Positions 24,640 through 36,575 of a DNA stretch of 64,000 bases are shown here, piece after piece. Below the pieces are notes generated by a model, which was not told where the DNA came from, did no database searches, and saw only the letters and a program-made list of their open reading frames with translations. The DNA is taken from NCBI GenBank assembly GCA_013397455.1, contig VYZB01000144.1:1222231-1286230 (forward strand), written 5' to 3'. The position numbers and the translations under genes were made by a program. Numbering within the stretch: the stretch's first letter is position 1; the number at the start of each line of letters is the position of its first letter. Origin of the DNA: Crotophaga sulcirostris (lineage: Eukaryota; Chordata; Aves; Cuculiformes; Crotophagidae).

Positions 24640-25010
24640 AAAGAAGAAGGATGGTGATGAGCAATGCAGATGACCTAAAATTATTTAGGTTATTAAGAAG
24701 CAGTGAAGACTTAGGGACTCGAAGAAGGACATAATACACTAGTCAAATGGACAGTCCTTTGCTGAGAAACCTATTGTGTGCAATGTGTGTGTTGGATGGA
24801 GTAATGTGAAAAACTTAATGCCTTACTGGATACAAAATAAATTGTTTGGAGTTGGTAGAAACATGAGGGTATTACAGACAGCTGAGACCAAAGTAATAGA
24901 TATTAATAAAATATTAGAGTAAGAATAGTATGGAAAATAAAATATGAAATACCACTTCCTTTTCTAGAATATTGCATTTCCTTCATGCCGTGTTTGTCAA
25001 GGTTGCAATC
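24640..25010 (+). mobile_element. Ancient L3/CR1-like LINE relic with reverse-transcriptase FADD-box remnant
   Basis: The plus frame ending at 24734 reads NADDLKLFRLLRSSEDL, matching the F-A-D-D-T-K-L-F motif of CR1/L3 reverse transcriptases. This is the active-site box, with its first residue changed. Nucleotide blocks GCAGATGACCTAAAATTATT (24666-24685) and AGGACATAATACACTAGTCAA fit the same place in old L3-like elements. Further on, CTTTTCTAGAATATTGCATT (24959-24978) corresponds to the conserved 'CTGGAATATTGCAT' of the later RT region. Between them the sequence is badly eroded and probably deleted in part. It has been dead for a very long time, and the boundaries are approximate. Confidence 0.55.
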
Positions 25011-25399
25011 TTTTACAAATTTTATCATGAATTTGCCATGCTTTGGAGGTGGTGTGATTGAGTTAGATGTCACAGTTTTGGGTAATGTTTCTACATTTCC
25101 TTTAAAAAAAAAGAAATATAATTCTATCAATTTGTTCCATAAATAATAGGTCTGGTGGAATGTGGCTTCCTAAAGATTAGTGTCCTGCACTTTTTTCTTT
25201 ACTGCACTTCAGAGACTCTCCTTGCCTGCATATGCCCTCATCTGCTTGACCCACTTATCCATTAGGTAAGCACATAAAAAAAAAAACTTAAGTGAGTTTT
25301 ACTGCTGGCTAGAGAATAGCTGGGCAAGATTGTATTTTTGTAGCATAAAATAGGTTACAGGATGCAAACAGAGAGAGGCTGGGAGCTCTTGGTATAAGA

Positions 25400-25419
25400 T
25401 ATTGGATTTAAATCCAATA
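25400..25419. repeat. Perfect 20-base palindrome
   Basis: TATTGGATTTAAATCCAATA reads identically on both strands. No gene or terminator context explains it. Confidence 0.9.
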
Positions 25420-26797
25420 GAATACTTTAGGTGTTGTGTAAGTATGGTGATGTTCTAGAGGGTGGATGTTAATTATACTTTCCTCATTTTCCACATGAAG
25501 TATTGAAGACATGAACTTGTTTTATAGGACTATGACTAAGTAAATCTTTGCTACTCAGCAAGTTGTAAGAAGCAGAGATGGTAACCCAGCTTCTCACCCA
25601 AATTCAGCAAAATGTCTCCTCAAAATAACAGAGGAGGTATGCATATGGTGGCTGTGTCTAAAAATCAGCACATTTGAACTTTTTGGTACAGCCTGCAGTA
25701 ATGGTTGCTCTGTGGTCCAGCCACTGGATTTCTTGGAGCTTTCTGATGCTTCTTCTAGTGCATTATGGTGTAAAGGGACCTGTCTGGAAGACTCCTAGTT
25801 CCTCAGGTTACACGTGCCACTTAGTAGGTGAACTGCATATAAATTTGAGGGCTAGTTTGTTAACCTAAAGATGCTTCATTCAGAGAGAGCAAACCTAGAC
25901 AAACAGTGGGCCATATCTGTGTCCTAGGATGTGGTAAAATGTCAGAGAGGTTGTCCCCTTCATAGTTGGTCTTTGCACAGTCCCTGCCTGCATTCTCTAA
26001 CACAGACTCACTTTTCCCATATTTAACAACTCTGGAATTTTCCTTAAGTGCCATAATCTCCTAAATGTCAGCTATTTGGGATGCTTGAGCCAAAGAACTT
26101 CCCTTAGTCACATCCAATCATGTTCATCTCCTATTTCAATATGGGCTTTACCTTCAAAACACTGGAGAGTGAGTCAGACTGCACGCCCATCTCAAAGAAG
26201 GAACAGTGTCTGTGGCTTCTCTGCAGACTTTTCCTTGCATATTCACCTCGTCTTAGTTTTACGACTCTCCTGTTCTGGGACCAAACTGCAGTCAAGACAT
26301 GGAGGGGGAAACTTGGCATACAAAATTCTGGAAGTTCTCTGTGTAGCAGCCTTTGATTTTTGCATGGGTTTACAAGAGATCAACATAACTCTATTTCAGC
26401 ATAGGATTATATATTCCACTGAACAAATCCAATCCTTAAAATAATTTCCAAGTTCAGTCATGATTTCATTGGGCAACTTTTGACAGTTGAACCCATTGAA
26501 ACTGGAAATAAAATTTCTAGAGTGTTTTGTGCAGAAAATACAAAGTCCTTTTGTGACGTAAGATGCTACCGAAGCCTCATATGAAGGGGTTAATTTATAA
26601 AAAGACACTTGCTCTTAGTAGTTGCTAGGTAACATTGACCTTTTCCCAAAGGCTATACTCTGCCAAGGAGGGTGTTTCAGCTGTCTGGGGTTTACTCAAG
26701 GAGTTAGTGGTAAGCAATCCTGCAGGGAAGTTGAGAGGATATAGTTTTAGAACAAATTGTCATTTTCTACCCATCCTGCTCTTCCATTCATATTTCT

Positions 26798-26823
26798 CCC
26801 CCCCCTTTTTTTTTTTTTTTTTT
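26798..26823. repeat. C8 followed by T18 homopolymers
   Basis: Eight C then eighteen T. No retroelement body ending in a tail was recognised beside it on the minus strand. The exact length is uncertain in any assembly. Confidence 0.9.
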
Positions 26824-27459
26824 AAAGAGGAAACCCACAGTTTCTCTACTTTGCTTGTGAAACCACATCACAATAGTTGCAAGAACTATCTGTCCTCTCC
26901 TGCATACTGGGCACTAGAAATAGGAAGAACTATTTTGTGTCTGCGACTATAAGAAGTCCGAAATTATAGTTGTGACGTGTTCTCTTCAGAGTAGCAAAAC
27001 CATCAAAAAGATATGCCCATTTTCAAGGTGATTATTGAAACCTCTTTTCTTTAGAATAAGAACTTCATAAAGCAGTGAATTTTTAAGGTTTATTTTTGTC
27101 TCTGATTATATGTGAGCGGTTTATCTTCTGTATTAGGATCACTGCTTAGAGTTAGTTCTTTACTACTTTTGTTGTTCTGTTGTATTGTTTAAGAGAAAAG
27201 GAAAAAATCCTTGAAAATATACATATTTTCCACATGCACACCCAAATGATTTGTAAGTTGATGAGACAAACCTAATGAAAAGCAACATATTTAGCTCTGC
27301 TCTAAAAAATTAGAATTAGGTTTTTTTTAAAAAACAACCAAAATTAAATAGGAAAAGGTGCATAGACTTCATCCTTATGGGCCAGGGTAACTTACATGAC
27401 AACTTGTTAAATCGATTTTATGCTTCTTTTAGATCTGCTATTCAATTTTTTAAAGTGCA

Positions 27460-27473
27460 GATACCATGGCAAC
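27460..27473. promoter_or_regulatory. RFX X-box-like site
   Basis: GATACCATGGCAAC fits the inverted-repeat X-box pattern (GTNRCC-spacer-RGYAAC) with a perfect right half, GGCAAC, and a one-mismatch left half. RFX factors bind such sites at ciliary and neural genes. No promoter is visible nearby, so this is a motif match only. Confidence 0.3.
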
Positions 27474-27723
27474 CCCCTCTCTCATATGGAACGTATGCTG
27501 CTTTAGAGATAAAGAGCAAGTACATGCAAAGATGGAACAAGATGACATGTAAACTTTTTTTTTATATTCACACTTCTTTGGATGAAAAATATGCTACACA
27601 AACATATTTTCTCTCAGCTGCAATACATTTTATTAAACAATCACATTTTGTATGATTCATTTAATTAATATTTGGCTTGTTTCATAAATAATACAGAAGG
27701 AAATTTCACCCTATGCTTTTCTG

Positions 27724-27764
27724 ATGTATATGTGCATGTATGTATATATATGCGTATATACATA
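27724..27764. repeat. Interrupted (TA)/(TG) microsatellite
   Basis: ATGTATATGTGCATG then TATGTATATATATGCG then TATATACATA. An impure dinucleotide tract. Confidence 0.85.
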
Positions 27765-29439
27765 ACCAAAGAATTATTTGTACCTCTACATTTGTTTTAG
27801 TATATAATAACTCCTTAAAGACTGACTCTAACATCTATGTTTTTACTGATTTTCTTATCATTCCTTAATGTTAAGAATGTAGTACATTTTTTTTGTTTTG
27901 ATTTTATGGAAGAGCTGCATAGCAGCTAGGGCTAATTATTTTTAAAAGAAAAGGCAAAACACAGCTGAAGTATCAGTTCTGCAAAAAAACCTCATAAGCA
28001 CCTATATGTACTTGGCTATTTTGGCAGTTATTTAAATTGTCTGGATCGGAATTTTCAAAAGCAGGATCGTATGTTGAATTCCTCAATTAGCTTTCTAAAC
28101 AATTGACTTCAGAGGAGTCTGCTGGGGCATAGGGTTTTAGAAAATGTAGTTTCTTATTTGAGTTGCTTTAGAAATGATTGGATTTAGGTTGTGAGATATT
28201 GTTTATATCCAAAACAAGGCAATTGATCAAGGAAAATGCCATTTCTTATCATCAAAACCCAGTTTCCGTCTGTATTCCGTAATGTGGTTAGAGATAGGAT
28301 ATACTTGAAATTTCAACATCTTGCCGCTCGTTTTATTTTTTGACTCAAGCCTGGTTCTGTGATTAAAGAAAGTCCAGAAATATTAGTAATGTGTCTACCA
28401 GTATACCATTAGCTGTATACTCTGTTCCCGTTCCCGATTGAGTTAGCTCAAGAAAGAAAGTTAAGCATTTTCTTCAGGATTGAAAAACACACTGCTTAAT
28501 ATGAAACTTTTGCTGTTCTGAACCTCAGTTTTGTCATTCCTGCCCATAAAACCCAACAAATTACTCAGTTGTGTGCTTGTTATTGATTATACAGATGACT
28601 TTCATGTGCTTGGAGCAATGGAGAAGGGCAGGTTGTAGGATCCATCGTGCCTTTTGACTTAAATATCATTAGTACTGGCATTTGAGTATTTTTTAAAATG
28701 TCATTATTTAAATTAAGCAAATACTTGTGCATCATCTGCCTCGTATTTAAAGACTTGGTTTTGATGCATTTTTGACACATGTACTATTGTTTGGCTGTCA
28801 TTGCCCATTTCCATTAGCTGGTTTTCTGGTCACTGTTTCCACTCGTTGGCATCAAGTTTTTCCAACTTACATTTCTTTTTTTGCAAGCTTTATTAGGTTT
28901 GAAAGTTTAGTTTGGTTTTGATAAGCTTGCAAAAGTCCAAAACTGGTACGTCAAATACGCTTGTGGCTGCAAATCTCACAGGAAAAGACTCTCATAAGAG
29001 ACTGACTGCAAATAATAAGTGGAAATATAGGCTTTTCTTTCTTTTTCTTCACACCTTTCTGCTGGCAATATCTGAACCAACTCCCATTAAAACAAGAAAT
29101 CCCATTGATGGTATTAGGATGTACACCAGACATCCAAGCATCACAGGATTTCATAGTGCAAACTCCAAAAGTAATGAAAATTACTATTAAAAAGTTAGTT
29201 TTGCATCTTTGAATTATGAATAAATCTCTGTTCATGTTTAGGGGGGTGGTATACTGGAGTTCATGTTCACAATGGTTTTCCTTTGTTAAAATCAATTTGC
29301 CTGTACCAACCACTTATGCTTTAACAAGAAAGTAATGTGATGGTGAGAAAAAGCATGGCATATTGGGATGTTCCTTTGAGTGCTATTCCCTGAGGCAGCT
29401 GCTGTAGAGTATTGAAGGGAGGCTAAATCAACATTGCCT

Positions 29440-29870
29440 ACTTTCCCCCCCCTCGCCTACTCCCACCCGCCTGAGACCAAATGTGTAACCTCTATGATGC
29501 AAATTATATTCAAGCAGCTCTGGGGACTGAAATATGGATTGGTGCTTTGGTGAGCCTGCATCTTTCTACGTGGCCACAGAGCAGTTTGTCTCTATATGAC
29601 AAGGCCAACTGTGATACAGATTATTTGTATATAAATAAAGCAATGAGGCTTTTTACGATCCTTAATGACAGATCTGAATTAATCTATTCTTTATTTCACT
29701 CTATTTTTTTTTTTAATAAAATGATTACTTTCAAAGTGGGTAGCAGTGTCAAAAAACAAGATAACTGTAAAGCATATTACCCAATTCCATCTAATAAATG
29801 CATATTGAAGGGTTTGCTTCAGTCAAAATACATTCATTAAAATTCACTCCAAACACACACATTTATAAAT
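29440..29870. promoter_or_regulatory. Candidate conserved non-coding block
   Basis: Repeat-free and of mixed composition between AT-rich flanks, with homeodomain-like cores (GAATTAATC near 29677) and a CCACCCG/CCCCTCG-rich left edge. A plus frame of 119 codons spans 29481-29840 but has no domain. It looks like regulatory DNA, on compositional grounds alone. Confidence 0.35.
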
Positions 29871-31129
29871 GTAGGTAGTGCATCTTGTGGCTTCCCAGCT
29901 CTGAGTTCATCATGGACTAGAAATATTAAAAAGTATGTTTTACAAATGCTTTCAAATAATGATACCTTCAGGACAATAAATGAATTGCAAAAATCTGAAG
30001 GTCTCTAAGGTCTGCTTGTTAGGTATCAGCAATTATTATGAGTGGATTTTGTAATGTAGCTATTAGGAGTGCTAAACTGACTGTAAATGGTATGGAAAAT
30101 GTACTTTTTATTTATACATTTTAGCAAATATTCAGGAAATAACAGTAAAATTAAAGTATATTGGAGATTGGTAGATATATGTCTATTCTACTTTAAAAAA
30201 ATCTTTTTGCTGGCTTTAGTATTCACTTGTGGAAAATAGTCTTACAGTTATTGCATATTTTTTAAAAGATTAAATTAAAAATAATTCCCCTAATTAAGTT
30301 TTTCATTATTTTATTTATTCATCATTTCCTTGACAATATTTTTTAAATTGTAGTTGTTTGTAAAGTAAATTCTTTATTTGTGCTCAAAGAATTTATTTAT
30401 GCATTAAAAAAAATATTTCTCGAGTTACATATTTGTTTCTTCCTCATACAGAAATCTTAGATAACAAACTAAATGAGCTCGTAGCTCCATATTTGAAACA
30501 AACAATTCAAAGAATAGGTTTCAAGTAAAAAGATGTCAGCAAATTGCCTGATGAGTTTGCCTTATTTCCCCCTTCAGCAGTAAAAACACCCCAACAAACA
30601 AAAAATCCACTCTCACCACCACCACTAAAAATGCTGTTGAAATTTTGTGTTAAGGTGTACACATCACATAAAGTTGTGCAATTTTTTTTCTTTATTTCAG
30701 TGAGGCTTTGTGGGAGGGACGGTGACAAAAAAAAAAGAAACAGCACTTAGCATAAAAAACAGACTTTCTCATAAGTAGCAAAGAAAGTAAAGAAATTACC
30801 ATCTTCATAATTACCAGAGAAAGTAAATTTTGTCAGGACTTGCCAAATGAAACGTTCTTATAACTACTTTTTTTTTTTTTCTTCTGTCATTACATATTTT
30901 GTAAAAGGTAATTCTCAGTAATACCAATGATAGGATATCCTTAATACATTCAATTTGAATATTGTTTTAGTCTATTAAATATAAAATGTTTTAAATGATA
31001 ATGGAACATGTCAATAACAATAATTTAATTATCCAACATGCTGTATTTTTAACAGCAGTAAAAAAAAGTAGCAATTTGAAATGTTTATTCTTCCAAGGTA
31101 AACATTATTTTTAAATAATAACTTGAATT
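29871..31129. other. Very AT-rich non-coding
   Basis: Dense A/T with many short runs and no recognised element. The two opposite-strand frames at 30507-30750 are chance. Confidence 0.5.
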
Positions 31130-31720
31130 AGCTTCTGATTTAGAAAATGAGCGTGGAAAACCTTCCAAAAATTGCACACATTCCCATTAACTATCATTTA
31201 AATGTTGTCAATCAAATCTGTTTGCATCTGGTACTGATGCCTTGTGAAATTTATTTATTTAAACTTTCAGTCACACATGGAAAGTTTTACAGATGGTGTC
31301 TCAGCTCATCTGTTTTTTCCAATTTTCTCCCCCCGCCGCCCCAAACTCCAGTTCTTACTCTCTCGACCCCCCAGTTTGATTCCTCCTTCTTCCAAAAAAA
31401 CAGATCTAATCAGCAGCATGTTAAACAAGAGGGGATCTTTTATGTATTCTGTGTTAGGACAAGGGAAGCATCGCTGTAGATCACTAGAATAAACAACTCG
31501 GGCTGATTCAATTACAATGCCTGGGCCAGGCTTTTATCTGCTGGTGACATCATTTCAATCAAAATGTAAAATAATACAATCCAATAGATGCAAGAGGGAG
31601 AGATAGGACACAGACTGCTGCACTTAGTCATTTAATAAAAAAAGTGGAAGAAAGCTGTTTCTGACAGGCTGCTAGGACTTCCATTTCCAAAACTCTATTA
31701 CCTTGTATAATAGTATTCAA
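31130..31720. promoter_or_regulatory. Candidate conserved non-coding block
   Basis: Repeat-free. Contains a C-rich stretch (CCCCCCGCCGCCCC near 31330-31343), a CRE/AP-1-like TGACATCA at 31545-31552 and a CAATTACAATG block near 31509. The 110- and 82-codon plus frames (31147-31492) overlap each other in different registers and carry no domain. The texture resembles a vertebrate enhancer, but this is unproven. Confidence 0.4.
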
Positions 31721-34700
31721 AAGAATTGAATGCAGGAAATTGTCTATTACTTTTTATTAGTAGAAGCTGTTATGTAGGATACAGCCTACTGCACTGTTTT
31801 TTCTTTGTTCCTTTAATTAACAAAAGCATGAAATCCTTCTATTGGCAAACACTTGTTCCAAAGCTTCTGTTACCTTCTGTTTTTTTTTTTTTGGTTGGGT
31901 TTTTTCCTTTTCTTTTCTTTTCTTTTCTTTTCTCTGAATGTCTTTTTTTTTTAATACTAAAAAAGTAATTTTTTTCAAGTCACTGTAATCTAAAGTCTAT
32001 CAGTCACCTTAATGGTCTAGGAGAGGGTAGAATGCAGATGCTTTTCCATACTTGTGGAACCTTTTTTGTAAGAAAGTTTCACATTTGAGGAGTGAGGGAG
32101 AGTCCGATTGTAACCATATGTAGCCTAGCGTCAGTCTTCTGCCAGTTTCATTTGTCAGCTGAAATTTGCTTTCGTTTCTTAATTTATTATGATAGGAAAA
32201 AAGATAAATTGATGCATATCAATATGATAGATGTACGGTGTAAAGAAATCGTAGGTTTCTTTTCTGCACGCCATATCATTGATCCTATGAGATTGTCTGT
32301 GACAGCATAGGGCAGGACTTTGTAAATATCATCAGTCTGGCCATCCTGCACAATTCTCTTAAATTTTGCTGGGGTAAAACTAAGTCCTGATTCCATTGAG
32401 GTGTAGTTTCACTGACTTCTATTATACATTCATATATATAGCATACCAGAAAGCTGATATAAAAGGTAGAACGCTAATGTACCTTTGGAGAGAATAGATT
32501 TTGTTGAATTTAATGATTCATTGCATATGTAATTCAGGTTAAGTGCTATTAAGTTCATAAAGGTCTCAGCAACTTTATTTAACAATGACTTCTATTTCTA
32601 AATTGTGATATATGGTAATGAACAGGATCTTGCCAAAGGCAAACCATGACTGCTACAGCAGACACTGAAGCACTTTTCCCACTATGCTTACCATTTTAGG
32701 GTGCATTGTGAGGAAGCAGATTGAATCAATTGTCTAGCTGCAGACATTGTCCAAAGACGTGTAACTCTGTAAATGAATTTTATCAACAATTTCTTTACTA
32801 ATGCAATTATTTGTTCTTCTTTTGCATTTACTGGTAGCAAATTGAGAAGAGATCTGAGGTCTTTGGTAGTCCTGAGGGATGTTTGTTTTATGTCTTCTCC
32901 TGCTAAGAAAGAGATTTCTACCATTCTGGATGGCTTTATTATTCCAAACATGTTGTAAACTTTCTCTAATGATTTCTAAGAAGGATACATATGAGAATAA
33001 AGTAATAAACTACTATGTGGGAAATGAACCAACAGCATCTGTAATGACTGAATAATTTTAATCCCCCCTTTCACAACCATCAGGTGTGTTTTATAGTTTT
33101 TCAAATTTGTATTTGAAATATACTCTCTTTTGTAGGGTTTCTATGATGCTTATCAGCATTCTTCTGCTGTTGCAGTGAGCTTGGATCATAGCAGACTGGA
33201 ATCATGGTCAGGATCAAATGGAATGTGTTAGACATATAGCTTCTGAATGATTCTAGACTGCTGTTCCTAACAAAGATATTTAAAACCATGTAAACTAGTT
33301 ATCTAAACTCCCTATCTAGCTTGCCAATGAAGAGATAACTCAAAAGGTGAAGGATGCTTAAAGCTTGATGTTGAGCTACATGGGACAATGGCATGTGAAG
33401 CTATTACTGCTCCTGTAATTTGGGTTCCTGAGCCGAAGTTGCACTTTTCGTTATTCAGACCATCTTTTCCTTCCTAACAGTGACTCCATCTTCACAGGCA
33501 GGATGAAAGGTGGGCCAGTCCTATATCAGAGTCTTTTCCAGGAAGGCTGGAGCTATGGATTTCAACTCTAGCACTTTGGACCTGTAGTTTTTAGCTGAGT
33601 GAGCTGTCTGGTAGGCTGTTACTGGAAAATAAGAGTATTTTACCATGTCTATGACTGTGCTTTTGAGCACTGGGCTGAATTCATCAGTTGTCCAACTGTA
33701 TAAGGAAAGGTCTATGTCTGTGTGATGGAATGTCTGCATCTTCAACCATCTTCCAGTCCCATCACAAATTAAGATGTGTGTTAGCTTTGACAATGGTAAT
33801 GCACTTGTATGACTGTCTCAGTGCTTAGGACACTTTGTCATCAAAAATGGAGATATGAGTTGATTGTAGGCACCCCTGGACATAGTGCTAGAGAGCAGAC
33901 ATTTGTCAGAAATTTGGGGAGTCTTCATCTTACTTCAGGTAGAACTAATGCGATCTGCATCTTAAAGCACAGTTTTAACCTAAAAAATGTACACGTGTCA
34001 AATTCCATGAGTCAGAACTAGACCTTTTCCTAGAATACCCACCATATTCAACCACAAATTGCTTTTTTAACCTTACATAGGCATGAAAAACACTCAACAT
34101 GAAAATTCCATAACTATCAAGACCAAAGTCCTCACTTAAACTTGTATCGTTGAGACCCTTTAAAGTCATCTTTCTTCATAGGTAAATAAGCCAGGAAGAG
34201 GAATGAAAGGCAGAATTTAACAACTGAAATCCAGAACTGGCCTACTGAAACATGTGTTTGTGAATGTTGAGGATACAGTTCCCTCTGGATGAAAATAGAA
34301 TGTCTCATATGACATTAGGGGTGATCAATGAAATCAATTTAGAAAAGGTTCTTTAGTAGGCATCCGTGGATATTCAGTTTATAAGGCAAAAATTGTATTC
34401 CTAGAATTTAAAAAAAAACCCAGTACATTAACCACATAAGTTTGAAAAAAGAAATGAGGCGGTACTTGTTGGTCATGATTCTCTAGGCAGTCTAGTAGAA
34501 CTAAGGAATACAGAGATTACCTTCCCTGCTGGATGTTCCTCTCTGTTCTCCTGCTGTGCTACTGTGCTTTCTACTGTGCAGATCTCTGCCCAGCTTTAAG
34601 AATTTTAGCCCCATTTTCCAGTCCCACTTGATTTACGTCTTCCTCCCTGGGGTCAGCTCTGATGTACTACTTTTAGCCTGATGTTTTAGTTCTCCTGCAG

Positions 34701-36511
34701 TTTCTTGTCTCTGCTCCATTTGAATTACAGGTATATTTTTTTCTGAAATCTGAAGGTTACGGAGTCCTTTCCTAGCTGGAGATTGTTTCAAGATCTAGCC
34801 AGAAGTGACAGCATTTTTTTAGTCGGGATTACTTTTTCATGCGTAGTTATCAGTATGTTTGCAAAGAGACTAAACTTTCAAAAGACTAAACGTATCATAA
34901 GAAACCATATTTTTATCTAAGAAAACTTTATTTTGTATTCTAGATCTTAATAGGTCTGTCAGGAGTATTTCCAGTGTTCTCATTAAACGTGTCTGATAGA
35001 ACAAAATATAGGGAAATTTGGATAATTAACTGTTAACTTTTTATCTTTATACCTTTTTTTTTAATTATAACTGTGCAAGAATAGCAAACCCCTGGCTGTT
35101 ACTAAAGTTAAACTAAGCATCAAATCTACTCATCTTATAGCCTGTTTAGGAGTCTTGATATTCCTCTGTATTTCAGTGCAGGATGATGTGCAGTCTTTTG
35201 GGTGTAACAGTATGTACAAAATACATCAGCGTTTTCACAGAATTTGACTTTTGGAAATAGTTTTGTGAAGTGTTAGTCTTACATGAGCAGGAAGCAAGCA
35301 AGAGCAGGATTTGGATTTTTTATGGCTTTCACACTGCACATTTATTTGCTGGTTAATTAGGGTGATTATGTTATGTTTCTGGAGGTTATATGGCTCCAGT
35401 TGTTGGCCCTCCATTTCACCATTATCTTAACCTAAGTCATGCTTCATTGCACATGCATGTCTGAGGAGTGGGCTGTGTGGTCAGAAAGATTTATCAGAGA
35501 AAACTTATATGGGAATGTACTTTATTCTGCGAGCATCTTGTCACATGCTGTTCCTGCTATATAAAGTGTATATATTAGATCGATACATGAACAAACCTAT
35601 TGGTCTGCTGTTTAATCTGAACACTGCAATTGATGAGGTTTACGTAAAACTTTGTGCTGTCCATACATAAATGGACTTATGCATCTAAAGAGAGATTTAG
35701 AATTAATTTAAGCCTAAGGATCCAAACGAGATTGTAAACTCTGGCTCATTTGCTGCATGTTGGCTCCCAGGCATCTTGTATTCCTTTACTCATCCAGGAT
35801 CGTCCCAGGCTTGATCAATCAGAGGAGTTCAGACCATCTGGAAGCAAGAAAGTAGATGTTCCTTCAAGATCTAAATACTTTAAAAATCTGAGTCCAGGAA
35901 ATGTTTGGAGACTGTACTAGATAGTGACTGCTGGGATGGGGCTCTTCTGAAAACAAAGGTGCAGCTAAAAACTTCCTTGGCAATTTGGCTTGAGAAGTGC
36001 GTAGTTTGCAAGGCTGTTTCTGAACATGCAGAAGTCATCAGAAGGTCAGATCAAAAAGCTGATGGGGCTATCTCTAAAAACAGGCAAAGCAAGCAGTTGT
36101 CTAGTGCAGCAAGATGACTGTAGCTGGGTTGGCTGCTGTTGTTGCTGCTACAGAAAGGGTAAGTACATTTGGGGCAGCTGCTGGTTCTGGAGGGGATCCA
36201 TACCCAGGCAATCTCTTATCAGCATGGACAGGAGAGAAGCTGCTGGTTCCCTGTTGCTCCTCAGTCCTCACTCCTCTTCCCTGCATTTTCCTTACCCATG
36301 CCAAGTGTGTCCTGCTCCCATGGTAGTATTGAGAAGGCAAAATTCAGTTTTCCTGGCACTACTGAGAAGCCTGAGCCAGCTCCGACTGCCTGAAAGACTT
36401 CAAATCAGTATCTCCTACAGTGCTGTCTGCTGAGGGGCTGTGCTGGAATCACTTTTCTCCCTTCCTATTAAAACTGCACTGCTGTGTGTAGAGTAGTTTG
36501 AGAAAAAGAAA
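31721..36511. other. Non-coding, mostly unassigned
   Basis: AT-rich with a pentanucleotide repeat at 31907-31934. The segment 36000-36440 is richer in GC and open in several frames at once (up to 135 codons, 36026-36433). I recognise no domain there, and overlapping frames on both strands argue against coding. Minus frames 32688-32951 and 33521-33793 were checked for transposase or reverse-transcriptase motifs without success. Confidence 0.5.
31907..31934. repeat. (TTTTC)n microsatellite
   Basis: About five and a half units of TTTTC, preceded by runs of T from 31879. The whole stretch is nearly pure pyrimidine. Confidence 0.9.
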
Positions 36512-36575
36512 TTTTACAGCCTAGTGGTTACAGTATTCGACTGGAAGGGGAAACTGGGGGATCCATTTGTTGTCT
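36512..36575 (+). mobile_element. tRNA-derived ancient SINE relic (head region)
   Basis: ACAGCCTAGTGGTTACAGTA (36516-36535) followed by TTCGACTGGAAGGGGAAAC copies the head of old amniote tRNA-derived SINEs: 'TAGCCTAGTGGTTAGAGCA...CCTGGGAGGTGGGAGAC'. The first block is a good RNA polymerase III box A. Box B should follow near 36557-36568 but is decayed (GGGGGATCCAT). Only the head is recognisable. The SINE family cannot be fixed from this length, and a decayed tRNA pseudogene is an alternative. Confidence 0.5.

Larger units (their letters stand above)
25011..29439. other. Non-coding; palindrome, homopolymer tract, microsatellite
   Basis: AT-rich with no gene or transposon recognised. Small features are listed separately at 25400, 26798, 27460 and 27724. 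The stretch 28500-28900 is repeat-free and of CNE-like texture, but without a strong motif cluster. The 122-codon frame at 26076-26444 overlaps two other chance frames. Confidence 0.5.

Noticed and set aside
36026..36433. 135-codon plus frame in a GC-richer stretch
   Set aside because: At least four other frames on both strands overlap it, which suggests composition rather than coding. No domain.
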